Shown: positions 43,846 to 52,854 of the stretch, piece after piece
Layout: each line of letters starts with the position of its first letter
Position numbering within the stretch: the first letter of the stretch is position 1
Assembly (NCBI RefSeq): GCF_014191355.1
Contig: NZ_JACHWM010000001.1
Span: forward strand, 248,001-312,000
Length of the DNA stretch: 64,000 bases
DNA from: Methylobacterium sp. R2-1
GTDB taxonomy: Bacteria > Pseudomonadota > Alphaproteobacteria > Rhizobiales > Beijerinckiaceae
Direction of reading: 5' to 3'
Position numbers and translations under genes: made by a program
The notes under the pieces: model-generated
Database searches by the model: none
Told to the model about the DNA's origin: nothing
Seen by the model: only the letters and a program-made list of their open reading frames with translations

Positions 43846-43940
43846 CCGTCCTTGCGAGGCGAAGCCGAAGCAATCCAGGGCGCGGCCTCTCCGGAAAGGC
43901 CGCGCCGCCTGGATTGCTTCGCTGACGCTCGCAAGGACGG
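43846..43940. repeat. Long intergenic palindrome (REP/MITE-like)
   Basis: A 95-base imperfect palindrome. The outer arms CCGTCCTTGCGAG (43846-43858) and CTCGCAAGGACGG (43928-43940) match perfectly. The inner arms GAAGCAATCCAGG / CCTGGATTGCTTC and GCGCGGCCT / AGGCCGCGC pair around an 8-base loop. The GAAGCAATCCAG core resembles dispersed intergenic repeats I associate with Bradyrhizobium, Rhodopseudomonas and Methylobacterium chromosomes. It lies between leuA and ilvD and would form a very stable cruciform or RNA hairpin. Confidence 0.85.
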
Positions 43941-43992
43941 GAAAGCGCCCCGCACGCACAGCTCGCATTCTCGAAGAAGCGACAGAAGAAAA

Positions 43993-45828
43993 ATGCCCGC
44001 CTATCGCTCCCGCACCACCACCCACGGCCGCAACATGGCCGGCGCCCGCGGCCTCTGGCGCGCCACCGGCATGAAGGATTCCGATTTCGGCAAGCCGATC
44101 ATCGCGGTGGTGAACTCGTTCACGCAGTTCGTGCCCGGTCACGTCCACCTGAAGGACCTCGGCCAGCTGGTCGCCCGGGAAATCGAGCAGGCGGGCGGTG
44201 TCGCGAAGGAGTTCAACACCATCGCGGTCGATGACGGCATCGCCATGGGCCATGACGGGATGCTCTACTCGCTGCCGTCGCGCGAGCTGATCGCGGATTC
44301 GGTCGAGTACATGGTCAACGCGCACTGCGCCGACGCCATGGTGTGCATCTCGAACTGCGACAAGATCACCCCCGGCATGCTGATGGCTGCTTTGCGCCTC
44401 AACATCCCGGCGGTGTTCGTCTCCGGCGGGCCGATGGAGGCCGGCAAGGTCGTGATGAACGGCGTCACCCGCAAGTTCGACCTCGTCGATGCCATGGTGG
44501 CGGCCGCCGACGATCGGGTCTCGGACGAGGATGTCGCGGTTATCGAGCGCTCGGTCTGCCCGACCTGTGGCTCGTGCTCCGGCATGTTCACCGCCAATTC
44601 GATGAACTGCCTCACCGAGGCGCTCGGCCTGTCGCTGCCCGGCAACGGCTCGACGCTCGCGACGCATGCCGACCGCAAGCGCCTCTTCGTCGAGGCCGGA
44701 CACCTCATCGTCGATCTCGCCCGCCGCCACTACGAGCAGGATGATTCCAGCGTGCTGCCCCGCTCCATCGCGTCGATGGCCGCCTTCGAGAATGCGATGA
44801 CGCTCGACATCGCCATGGGTGGCTCGACCAACACGGTGCTGCACCTGCTTGCCGCCGCGCATGAGGGCGAGGTGCCCTTCACCATGGCCGACATCGACCG
44901 CCTCTCGCGCCGGGTGCCAGTGCTGTGCAAGGTAGCGCCTGCGGTGGCCGACATCCACATGGAGGACGTGCATCGGGCCGGCGGCATCATGGGCATCCTC
45001 GGCGAGCTCGACCGCGCCGGTCTGATTGACCGCTCGGTCGGAAATGTCGGCTCGGGCACGCTGGGCGAGGCTTTGAATCGTTGGGACGTGAAGCGGACCC
45101 AGAGCCCCTCGGTGCAGGAATTCTTCCGGGCCGCGCCGGGCGGCGTTCCGACCCAGGTCGCCTTCAGCCAGGCCTCGCGCTGGGACGAACTCGACCTCGA
45201 CCGGGAGGCGGGTGTTATCCGCGACGCCGAGCACGCCTATTCCAAGGACGGCGGCCTCGCGGTGCTCTACGGCAACCTCGCCGAAGACGGCTGTATCGTG
45301 AAGACGGCGGGCGTCGATGCCTCGATCCTCACCTTCACCGGCACGGCCCACGTCTTCGAGAGCCAGGATGCAGCGGTCGACGGCATCCTCAACGGCCGGG
45401 TCAAGGCCGGCGAGGTGGTGCTGATCCGCTACGAGGGCCCCCGTGGCGGCCCCGGCATGCAGGAGATGCTCTACCCCACGAGCTACCTGAAATCGAAGGG
45501 TCTCGGCAAAGCCTGCGCACTGGTCACCGATGGTCGCTTCTCCGGCGGCTCCTCAGGTCTCTCCATCGGTCACGTCTCGCCGGAGGCCGCCGAGGGCGGG
45601 CTGATCGGCCTCGTCGAGCAGGGAGATCGAATCGAGATCGACATCCCGAACCGCCGCATCCACCTCGCCGTGGACGAGGCCGTGCTTGCCGAGCGTCGCG
45701 CCGTTCGCGACGCGGAAGGCTGGCGCCCGGCCAGCCCTCGCAAGCGCAAGGTCAGCACGGCGCTTCGCGCCTACGCCATGCTCGCCACCAGCGCCGCCAA
45801 GGGGGCGGTGAGAAAGATCGAGGAATAG
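43993..45828 (+). CDS. ilvD: Dihydroxy-acid dehydratase IlvD
   Basis: A 611-residue Fe-S dehydratase of valine, leucine and isoleucine synthesis. Cluster ligands are visible in [13 protein letters not shown] and [20 protein letters not shown]. The [14 protein letters not shown] N-terminus, [15 protein letters not shown] and the C-terminal [12 protein letters not shown] block are conserved. Its length is that of the [4Fe-4S] E. coli-type enzyme. ATG 43993 directly follows a purine-rich AGAAGAAAA. It is separated from leuA by the palindromic repeat, so cotranscription is uncertain. Confidence 0.97.
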   Translation: MPAYRSRTTTHGRNMAGARGLWRATGMKDSDFGKPIIAVVNSFTQFVPGHVHLKDLGQLVAREIEQAGGVAKEFNTIAVDDGIAMGHDGMLYSLPSRELIADSVEYMVNAHCADAMVCISNCDKITPGMLMAALRLNIPAVFVSGGPMEAGKVVMNGVTRKFDLVDAMVAAADDRVSDEDVAVIERSVCPTCGSCSGMFTANSMNCLTEALGLSLPGNGSTLATHADRKRLFVEAGHLIVDLARRHYEQDDSSVLPRSIASMAAFENAMTLDIAMGGSTNTVLHLLAAAHEGEVPFTMADIDRLSRRVPVLCKVAPAVADIHMEDVHRAGGIMGILGELDRAGLIDRSVGNVGSGTLGEALNRWDVKRTQSPSVQEFFRAAPGGVPTQVAFSQASRWDELDLDREAGVIRDAEHAYSKDGGLAVLYGNLAEDGCIVKTAGVDASILTFTGTAHVFESQDAAVDGILNGRVKAGEVVLIRYEGPRGGPGMQEMLYPTSYLKSKGLGKACALVTDGRFSGGSSGLSIGHVSPEAAEGGLIGLVEQGDRIEIDIPNRRIHLAVDEAVLAERRAVRDAEGWRPASPRKRKVSTALRAYAMLATSAAKGAVRKIEE

Positions 45829-46011
45829 GCCGGATACGGTTCTCGATCACGCCACGCTCCTCATGCCGAGGCGCCCGCGAAAGCTCGGCCCGTCAGCATG
45901 AGGAAGGAGGTGCCGTTTCAGGAATGCGGCGGCTCTTTCTCGCGCATCGGGCACAGATCGCGCATAGACACGTTCTCAGGCGGAGCTTCGCTCCGGACGG
46001 GACTATCGCCG

Positions 46012-47022
46012 ATGCAGATCGCCACCCCTTACCTGATGTTTCTCGGCGACGTGCCGGATCAGCTCGCCGCCAAGACCGCCTACGGCATCAACGACTGGCG
46101 CCCGGAATGGTGCGTCGGCCAACTCCGGATGGAGGGCTGCGCCGCCGATCTCAGCATTCCCGACCTGACGCTGGAGCAGGCGGTCGCCAAGGGCTGCAAG
46201 ACCATGGTCGTCGGCGTCGTCAATGCCGGCGGTGTGCTGCCCGAACATTGGGTCGAGGAGATCGTCGCCGCCCTCGATGCGGGGCTCGATGTGGCGAGCG
46301 GGCTGCATGTGCGTCTCGGCTCGATTGCCCGAATCGCCGAAGCCGCGGAGCGCAATGGCCGTGCTCTCCACGACGTCCGACACACCACGGAGACCTTCCC
46401 CACCGGTAAGGGCACGAAGCGTCCGGGGCTGCGCCTGCTCACCGTCGGCACCGATTGCTCCGTCGGCAAGAAGTACACCGCGCTCGCCCTCGAACGCGGC
46501 ATGCGCGAGCGCGGCTTCGACGCCGATTTCCGCGCCACGGGCCAGACCGGCGTGTTCATCTCCGGCCGGGGTGTGGCCATCGATGCGGTGGTGGCCGATT
46601 TCATCTCCGGCGCCGTCGAGTGGGTCGCGCCCGCCGCCGAGCCGAATCACTGGGATCTGATCGAGGGGCAGGGATCGCTGTTCCATCCCTCCTTCGCCGG
46701 TGTCAGCCTCGGCCTGCTGCACGGGGCGCAGGCCGATGCCTTCGTCGTCTGCCACGAGCCGACCCGCACGCGGATGCGCGGCGTCGAGGCCAGCCTGCCG
46801 ACGATCCAAGAGGTCATCGACCTGACCATCCGCTGCGGTTCGCTCACCAATCCCGGCATTCGCCCCGTCGGCATCGCCGTGAACACGCAGGCGCTTGCCG
46901 AGCCGCAGGCGCGCGCCCTGCTGAGCGAGGCGGAAGCCGTCCATGGCCTGCCCGCCACCGATCCCGTGCGCTTCGGCGTCGAGGGGATCGTGGATCGGAT
47001 CGCCGCCGAGTTTCCGGTCTGA
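46012..47022 (+). CDS. dgcN: DUF1611 protein, DgcN-type N-acetyltransferase
   Basis: A 336-residue protein of the DUF1611 family: an N-terminal Rossmann-like domain (YLMFLGDVPDQLAAKTAYGI, VVGVVNAGGVLP) and a C-terminal P-loop-type domain (LLTVGTDCSVGKKYTALAL, GQTGVFISGRGVA, LIEGQGSLFHPSF). In the described DgcN-DgcA pathway this protein N-acetylates D-glutamate. The assignment rests on family and on its partner gene 13 bases downstream. The start is 46012; no strong ribosome site is visible. Confidence 0.85.
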   Translation: MQIATPYLMFLGDVPDQLAAKTAYGINDWRPEWCVGQLRMEGCAADLSIPDLTLEQAVAKGCKTMVVGVVNAGGVLPEHWVEEIVAALDAGLDVASGLHVRLGSIARIAEAAERNGRALHDVRHTTETFPTGKGTKRPGLRLLTVGTDCSVGKKYTALALERGMRERGFDADFRATGQTGVFISGRGVAIDAVVADFISGAVEWVAPAAEPNHWDLIEGQGSLFHPSFAGVSLGLLHGAQADAFVVCHEPTRTRMRGVEASLPTIQEVIDLTIRCGSLTNPGIRPVGIAVNTQALAEPQARALLSEAEAVHGLPATDPVRFGVEGIVDRIAAEFPV

Positions 47023-47035
47023 GGGAGAGCTGCCG

Positions 47036-48016
47036 ATGCCGCGTCTGACCGTTGCCGTCGAGCGCTTCCCCATCGCCGGATCGTTCACGATCTCCCGCGG
47101 CAGCCGCACCGAGGCGGTCGTCGTCGTCGCGACCGTTGAGGACGGTGCCTTTCGGGGCCGCGGTGAGTGCGTCCCCTATGCCCGATACGGTGAGACGGTC
47201 GAAAGCGTCGCCGCCGCTCTCGAAACGCAGGCTGCGTGGATCGCCGATGGGGGAGGGCGCTTCGATCTGGTCGGGCGGATGAAACCGGGTGCCGCCCGCA
47301 ATGCCCTCGACTGCGCTCTGTGGGATCTTGAGGCGAAGCGCACCGGCACGCCCGCCTACGAACTCGCCGGCGTCGCTGCGCCGGTGCCGGTCACCACCGC
47401 CTACACGCTGAGCCTCGGTGATCCCGAGGCGATGGAGGAAGCGGCCCGCGCGGCGGCGCACCGGCCGCTGTTGAAGGTAAAGCTCGGCGGCGAGGGTGAT
47501 CCCGAGCGGATCGCCGCGGTGCGTCGCGGTGCGCCCGAATCCCGTCTCATCGTCGATGCCAACGAGGCGTGGCGGCCTGAGACGATGCGGGACAACCTCA
47601 TGGCCTGTGCCGCGGCGGGCGTCGGCCTGATCGAGCAGCCGTTGCCGGCGGGCGAGGACGGGCTTCTGGCCGAGATCGACCGCACGATCCCGATCTGCGC
47701 CGATGAAAGCCTGCACGACCGTGCCGGGCTCGATGCTCTGGCCCGGCGCTACGACGCAATCAACATCAAGCTCGACAAGGCCGGCGGTCTTACTGAAGCG
47801 CTGAAGCTCGCACACGAGGCGCGGGCGCGCGGCTTTGAGATCATGGTCGGCTGCATGGTCGGCTCATCGCTCGCCATGGCGCCGGCGATGCTGATCGCCC
47901 ACCACGCGGCCTACGTCGATCTCGACGGGCCGCTGCTGCTCGCCCAGGACCGGCAGCCGGCCCTGCGTTACGAAGGCAGCACGGTCCATCCGCCACTGCC
48001 CGAATTGTGGGGCTAG
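47036..48016 (+). CDS. dgcA: Enolase-superfamily racemase, DgcA-type (N-acetyl-D-glutamate racemase / dipeptide epimerase)
   Basis: A 326-residue muconate-lactonising-like enolase-superfamily enzyme. The K-x-K motif is LLKVKLGG (catalytic Lys), metal ligands occur in LIVDANEAW, IEQPLPAG and CADES, and the second catalytic Lys in INIKLDKAGG. The family includes L-Ala-D/L-Glu epimerases. Pairing with the DUF1611 gene points to racemisation of N-acetyl-D-glutamate to the L form. ATG 47036 follows GAGGGAGAG. Confidence 0.88.
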   Translation: MPRLTVAVERFPIAGSFTISRGSRTEAVVVVATVEDGAFRGRGECVPYARYGETVESVAAALETQAAWIADGGGRFDLVGRMKPGAARNALDCALWDLEAKRTGTPAYELAGVAAPVPVTTAYTLSLGDPEAMEEAARAAAHRPLLKVKLGGEGDPERIAAVRRGAPESRLIVDANEAWRPETMRDNLMACAAAGVGLIEQPLPAGEDGLLAEIDRTIPICADESLHDRAGLDALARRYDAINIKLDKAGGLTEALKLAHEARARGFEIMVGCMVGSSLAMAPAMLIAHHAAYVDLDGPLLLAQDRQPALRYEGSTVHPPLPELWG

Positions 48017-48079
48017 CATCGTCCCGAACGGTGGCCGCCGGCTTTCGAATAAAGACGATGCTCTACATCCCCGTGGCGC

Positions 48080-49198
48080 TTACTGCACCGAGTGGAGTGC
48101 GAGCGACGGCGCCACGGCTTCGTTCAGCCGCAGGCGGGCATCGAGGATCGGTGCCGCCGGCTCGTCGGCCTGCTGCTGCGCGAGGTCGGCGATGGCCTGA
48201 TACTGGCTCAGGCGCCGATCGATCATGCCGTCGAGCTTCTCGTGGACTTCCGCCACGGTCAGGCTGCGGCGCTTGGCCCCTTCCTTCGCGGTGAAAATGG
48301 CGCGGTTGGCGCGCGCTGCGCGGCCGAAGGCGGCCGTGGCGACCTTGTCCGGATCCTCGGCGCTGAGCGAGAGAAACTTGCCGGCGCTTGCGGTGCCGAG
48401 GAAATGCGCGAGGTAGAGTTCGGTGGTCTTTAGTTCCCGGCCGATCCGGGCCTCGATCCGGCTGCGGTCGCGCTTGATCAGCTCGCCCGCCATCAGGCCG
48501 GAGACGTAGGGGTCGTTACGCAGCTCGAGCACACGCTTGCGCGTCGCCGCATCGGCGATGGTGATGCCGGCTCCACGCCCCTTCACGGCAGCAGCCTCAT
48601 CGGCGAGCCCATGCTTGGCGCCGTACTGGCGGATCATCTCCAGCCACGTGCCGGTGACGAACTGGAACAGACCCTGCGCCGAAGAGGCGGAGGACTTCAC
48701 GTTCGTGTCAAAGCTCGATTCCTTGTCGGCGAGCGCCATCATGTAGACCGGATCGACGCCGGTCACCTCGGAGGCCTTCAGGATCGTCTCCACGAGGGGA
48801 CGCGGCACGCTCATGTCGCCGAAGCGCAGGATCTCGTCGTCGGTGTCCGAGCGCGGATTCGTGAGCGACGCCTGCAGGCGCTCGATCGGGGCAGTCAGTC
48901 CGCCATCCTGGCCGAGCAGCGCAGTGCCGCCCCACTCCGCTTCCGCACCGGCCGGGCGGAGGTCGGCACGCACCATCATCGGGATCGATACCGAAGCACC
49001 TGCGTTCTCATAGGCCGACACGGTCTGCGGCGCAGCCATCAGCAGGGTGACACTGGCGGTCACGGCGGCGAGGCTGCGCACGAGCGGCGAACGACCGCGC
49101 GACGGGCGCGGGGTGGCCTCGTGGCTGGCGTTGGACCCGCAAGGCACGAATCGGCTCACGTCGTCGGCGCAGGGCGCCGGCTCCGGGTAAACCCCCAT
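48080..49198 (-). CDS. Lytic transglycosylase-like SLT domain protein
   Basis: A 372-residue exported protein. ATG 49198 follows AAGGAAG. A long N-terminal region with a hydrophobic helix at about residues 41-60 (VRSLAAVTASVTLLMAAPQ) probably serves as signal or anchor. The SLT fold contains the catalytic Glu in ALADKESSFDTN and the SSAQGLFQFVTGTW motif. It should cleave peptidoglycan glycan strands in the periplasm. It is divergent from the ino1 operon. Confidence 0.87.
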   Translation of the reverse strand: MGVYPEPAPCADDVSRFVPCGSNASHEATPRPSRGRSPLVRSLAAVTASVTLLMAAPQTVSAYENAGASVSIPMMVRADLRPAGAEAEWGGTALLGQDGGLTAPIERLQASLTNPRSDTDDEILRFGDMSVPRPLVETILKASEVTGVDPVYMMALADKESSFDTNVKSSASSAQGLFQFVTGTWLEMIRQYGAKHGLADEAAAVKGRGAGITIADAATRKRVLELRNDPYVSGLMAGELIKRDRSRIEARIGRELKTTELYLAHFLGTASAGKFLSLSAEDPDKVATAAFGRAARANRAIFTAKEGAKRRSLTVAEVHEKLDGMIDRRLSQYQAIADLAQQQADEPAAPILDARLRLNEAVAPSLALHSVQ

Positions 49199-49514
49199 CG
49201 GTCTTCCTTGTTGATGCCTCGGCGTTCTTGGGTGCCGGGCTTTGTTTTGACCGGCGGAGGTTTCGCCGCCGGGTGTGACCACAATGGGACCACCTCGTGA
49301 TCCAAACGTGATCCCGTTAATGCTGCGTTAAGCCATTGTGTTTACGATATTTTAACCAATCGATGCAGGTCAGGCCGAAGCCTGCCTGCGGCAATGATGG
49401 CAAGGTCGGCACTGGAACGCTCTAGGTCGGTCACAGTTGTCATGGGCCGCGCGGCGGCCAGTTAGGGCTCATCCTGAGACGTCAGCGCCACCACAGCAGA
49501 AAGATCGAGTTCCC
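49199..49514. other. Intergenic region upstream of the ino1 operon
   Basis: A 316-base gap. It holds the most AT-rich stretch of this part of the window (49310-49360), with a promoter-like TTAAGC / 17 bases / TTTAAC pair at about 49328-49356 on the plus strand. A hairpin at 49366-49388 (CAGGTCAGGC, CGAA loop, GCCTGCCTG, one bulge) lies downstream in the leader. The promoter of the nine-gene cluster should be here, along with that of the divergent transglycosylase. No RNA family is recognised. Confidence 0.45.
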
Positions 49515-50708
49515 ATGGGCATTCAGACCGGTCGACGCGTCGGAGTGGCGTTCGTTGGCATGGGCGGTGCAGTCGCAACGACGGCCATCGCCGGCATCGA
49601 AACCATCAAATCGGGTTCGAACCGTCTGGATGGTCTGCCGCTGGCGGGTGTGCCCGTCGCCGGTATGGCCGATTATAAGGATCTCGTCTTCGGCGGCTGG
49701 GACCTGAATGGCGACGATCTCGCCTCCGCCGCCACCGGTCACGGCGTGCTCACCCGCGAGGACATCGAGAACGGCGCCCAGGCCCTCAAGGGCATCACGC
49801 CCTGGCCGGCAGTGGGCTCGGCCAAGTTCTGCAAGAACATCGATGGCGGCAACCGCATCGTTGCCAAGGACCATCGCGAGACCGTCTCGGTGATCGCCAA
49901 CGACCTCAACCGTTTCCGCAGGGAGAGCAATCTCGACGAGGTCGTCGTCGTCAATCTCGCTTCAACGGAGCGCTGGCCCGATCTCTCCGTCCCGGTCCTC
50001 AACTCGGCCGAAGCCTTCGAGAAGGGGCTGGATTCGAGCGACGAGTCGATCTCGCCCGCGATGCTCTACGCCTACGCCGCCATCAAGAGCGGCGTGCCGT
50101 ACGCGAACTTCACCCCCTCTATCGCCGCCGACGTGCCGGCGCTGATGGAACTCGCCCGTGAACTCAACGTGCCGGTGGCTGGCAAGGATGGCAAGACCGG
50201 CCAGACCATGATGAAGACGGTGCTGGCCCCCGCCCTGAAGGCGCGCCAGCTACACGTGGACGGCTGGTTCTCGACCAACATCCTCGGCAACCGCGACGGC
50301 CTCGCGCTCAACGATCCGAGCTCGCTCCAATCGAAGCTCAACACCAAGGGCACGGTGCTCGATTCGATCCTCGGCTACCCGGTCGAGGATCACTTGGTCC
50401 ACATCCACTATTACCGCCCGCGCGGCGACGACAAGGAAGCCTGGGACAATATCGACGTCACGGGTTTCATGGGTCAGCGCATGCAGATCAAGGTGAACTT
50501 CCTTTGTAAGGACTCGATCCTGGCCGCGCCGCTCGTCATCGAGATCGCCCGCGTCCTCGATCTCGCCAAGACCCGCGGCGACGGCGGCGTGCAGGAGCAG
50601 CTCTCGACCTTCTTCAAGGCGCCGATGGTGAAGAACGGCCACGGGCCGGAGCACGATTTCGGCAAGCAGCAGCGCATGCTGTTCGATTGGCTGGGCGTGC
50701 AGCAGTAA
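49515..50708 (+). CDS. ino1: myo-Inositol-1-phosphate synthase
   Basis: A 397-residue NAD-dependent enzyme converting glucose-6-phosphate to inositol-1-phosphate. The N-terminal Rossmann motif VGVAFVGMGGAVATT, the PVAGKDGKTGQTMMKTVLAPAL segment (conserved catalytic lysines), WFSTNILGNRDG and NTKGTVLDSILGYPV identify it. The size fits the prokaryotic class. An upstream in-frame extension to 49437 is shadow-like. It opens the nine-gene cluster and is 12 bases from the next gene, so it should feed inositol phosphate into the pathway. Confidence 0.93.
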   Translation: MGIQTGRRVGVAFVGMGGAVATTAIAGIETIKSGSNRLDGLPLAGVPVAGMADYKDLVFGGWDLNGDDLASAATGHGVLTREDIENGAQALKGITPWPAVGSAKFCKNIDGGNRIVAKDHRETVSVIANDLNRFRRESNLDEVVVVNLASTERWPDLSVPVLNSAEAFEKGLDSSDESISPAMLYAYAAIKSGVPYANFTPSIAADVPALMELARELNVPVAGKDGKTGQTMMKTVLAPALKARQLHVDGWFSTNILGNRDGLALNDPSSLQSKLNTKGTVLDSILGYPVEDHLVHIHYYRPRGDDKEAWDNIDVTGFMGQRMQIKVNFLCKDSILAAPLVIEIARVLDLAKTRGDGGVQEQLSTFFKAPMVKNGHGPEHDFGKQQRMLFDWLGVQQ

Positions 50709-50720
50709 GGTCTTGCGCCC

Positions 50721-51641
50721 GTGACGGGTTTTTCCGAAGCCGGGCCGGCAGCTCCCGTCGCGATGCGGGAACTGCTGGTCGAACTCGGCGATCTCAAGCG
50801 CATCCGCTCGGCGGGACGCACCGGCTCGATCGCCGAGCGTCTGTTCGCGCAAGGATGGTCGGCACTCACCGGTGGCGCCGCGCCGGAGACCGTCGCCCTC
50901 GACATCACCGCCAAGGCGCTCGCCGCGGCACGGCTCTGCGACCTGGACGCAGCCTTCCTCTCGGCCGCCGGACTCGATGCGGCACAGTCGTCCGACGTAC
51001 TGGCCGCAGGGCTCGATGCCGTGTCAGGGCCGGTCGATGCCGGGCTTCGCGATCGGCTGCGGGCCTGCCTGCGCGAGCCCACCAGCCTGCCGGCCGGGCC
51101 GGTGCCCGGCTTCGTCACGGCCCTGGCGCAGCAGCCGCGGGCCGGGGTGACCTGCCCCGGCAAACCGCGCATCTTGCTGGAGCCGCCGGAGAACCATGCC
51201 GAGCACTGCCTCGTCGTGGCAGTCTACGGCGTGCTGCTCAGCCCGTTCTACAGGGCCGATCCGGCCACGGTCTTCCTCGCGGCGATGGCGCACCACTTCC
51301 ACAATGCGGCGATGCCGGATGCCGGCTTCACCGGCGAGATGCTGCTCGGCGACCATCTCTGGCCGATCGTCGGGCGCTGCTCGGAATGGGCGTTGGAGGA
51401 ACTGGAGCCGCCGCTGCGCGAAACCGTCCGTGCCGCCCGCCTCGTCCTCCCGGATGACGCGACGGCAGAGGGACGCGCCTTCCACGCCGCCGACTCCATC
51501 GACCGCGTCCTGCAGATCGCCCAGCACCTGCGGGCGGCCTCGCTGACCATGGATACGGTGCTCGGCGAGATGGAACTGGTCCATGCCGGACCGGTCAAGG
51601 CTTTCCAGGATCGCGTTCTGACCGATATGCGCATCCCGTGA
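50721..51641 (+). CDS. HD-domain-like protein, unknown function
   Basis: A 306-residue soluble protein from GTG 50721. The N-terminal half is Ala/Leu-rich and helical. From about residue 155 there is an HD-like helical bundle: ENHAEHCLVVAVYG (first His), FLAAMAHHFHNAAMPDAG where the usual His-Asp dyad would be, GDHLWPIV, and HAADSIDRVLQIAQH with the terminal Asp. The dyad seems altered to His-His/His-Asn. HD proteins include phosphohydrolases and the diiron oxygenases MIOX and PhnZ. Position next to ino1 hints at an inositol-derived substrate. Confidence 0.65.
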   Translation: MTGFSEAGPAAPVAMRELLVELGDLKRIRSAGRTGSIAERLFAQGWSALTGGAAPETVALDITAKALAAARLCDLDAAFLSAAGLDAAQSSDVLAAGLDAVSGPVDAGLRDRLRACLREPTSLPAGPVPGFVTALAQQPRAGVTCPGKPRILLEPPENHAEHCLVVAVYGVLLSPFYRADPATVFLAAMAHHFHNAAMPDAGFTGEMLLGDHLWPIVGRCSEWALEELEPPLRETVRAARLVLPDDATAEGRAFHAADSIDRVLQIAQHLRAASLTMDTVLGEMELVHAGPVKAFQDRVLTDMRIP

Positions 51642-51672
51642 CGTTTCGTGCTGTCCGGCAGATTCCAGGATC

Positions 51673-52854
51673 ATGATCCCCTTCGATCTCCTCTCGCCGG
51701 AGACCGGCCACCGGCTCAAGGCCGACGGCGCGCATGCCCTGCGCGACGTCGAGACCGGGGCGCGCTGGCCGGTCATCGACGGCATCCCCTATCTCCGTAC
51801 CGGCCGCGACAGCCTCGTCGCGGCCACGCTCGACCATCTCGATCATAACCGGGAGCAGGACGCCCTCGTCCTCCTGCTCGCCGACCAAGACGATTGGTGG
51901 ACCGGTCCGCCGGCCGATTCCGACGCCCTGCGCCGGCTCGTCCGCGAGCGCGAGAGCGCCTCCCTACGGCAAGCCGTGGATTGGCTCGGCTGGGGCCGCG
52001 TCGGCGATTACTTCGTCAACCGCTGGACCGATCCCACCTTCCTGGCGGGTCTGAGCCTGCTGGAGGCCCACTGGAACAGGCCAGTCTGTGCCTTCGAGCT
52101 CGCCTGCGGCATCGGCCATTACCTGCGCGAGCTGAAACGCCGCGGCGTCAAGGTCGCGGGCGCGGACGTGGTCTTCGCCAAATTGTGGGTCGCCCGGCAC
52201 TGGGTGGTGGGCGAGAAGGCGCAGCTCGTCTGCTTCGACGCGTCATCTGCGCACTGGCCGATCCCCGAGGCGCCGGTCGATCTCGTGATCTGCAACGACG
52301 CCTTCTACTTCCTCGACGACAAGCCCGGTATTCTGTCCTGCCTGCGCCAGACCGCCGGAGAGGAGGGCTGGCTCGCCCTCAGCCACATCCATAACAGCGG
52401 CCGTCCGGGCTTCTCGGCCGGCAGAGCGATCTCCTCGGCCGAGATCGAGGAGCTGTTTCCCGACGGGCTCGTCTACGACGACGCCGAGTTGACCCGTGCC
52501 CTGGTCGAGGCCCGCGCGCCGCAGCCGCGCGAACCGCGTGATTTGCAGACCTGCGAAGCCTTCTCCGTCGTGGCCGGCCCCGGCATGCGCCCCGCGCCCC
52601 GCGCCCTCGTCGACGGCATCACGCTGCCGCCGCCCGGCGCGGCCCTGCATCTCAATCCGCTCTATGCACCCGACGACGGGGGATTTGCCATTCACTGGCC
52701 GTCGGAGCGCTACGAGGCGGAATACGCGCCGCACGCGACCTACCCCCTGCACTCGGACGGCCCGGAGGCCATTACCTGGGATGGCAAACCGGATGCGCCC
52801 GAGGCGGCGCGGGTGCGCCGTCGCGAATACGTCGATCTGCCGGAGCGCTGGTGA
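51673..52854 (+). CDS. SAM-dependent methyltransferase-like protein with Trm112-like N-terminus
   Basis: A 393-residue protein. Residues 1-45 (FDLLSPETGHRLKADGAHAL, RWPVIDGIPYLR) match the Trm112/YcaR-like segment often found at the start of natural-product methyltransferases. A class I Rossmann fold follows at about residues 130-240: FELACGIGHYLREL (motif I), VAGADVVFAKL, VDLVICNDAFYFLDD (motif IV). The C-terminal 110 residues are unassigned. The stop codon overlaps the ATG of the oxidoreductase gene. The substrate is unknown. Confidence 0.82.
   Translation: MIPFDLLSPETGHRLKADGAHALRDVETGARWPVIDGIPYLRTGRDSLVAATLDHLDHNREQDALVLLLADQDDWWTGPPADSDALRRLVRERESASLRQAVDWLGWGRVGDYFVNRWTDPTFLAGLSLLEAHWNRPVCAFELACGIGHYLRELKRRGVKVAGADVVFAKLWVARHWVVGEKAQLVCFDASSAHWPIPEAPVDLVICNDAFYFLDDKPGILSCLRQTAGEEGWLALSHIHNSGRPGFSAGRAISSAEIEELFPDGLVYDDAELTRALVEARAPQPREPRDLQTCEAFSVVAGPGMRPAPRALVDGITLPPPGAALHLNPLYAPDDGGFAIHWPSERYEAEYAPHATYPLHSDGPEAITWDGKPDAPEAARVRRREYVDLPERW

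Noticed and set aside
43267..45351. Minus-strand frame of 694 codons across leuA and ilvD
   Set aside because: It runs antisense through two well-defined enzymes and through the palindromic repeat; the translation is His/Arg/Gly-rich shadow.
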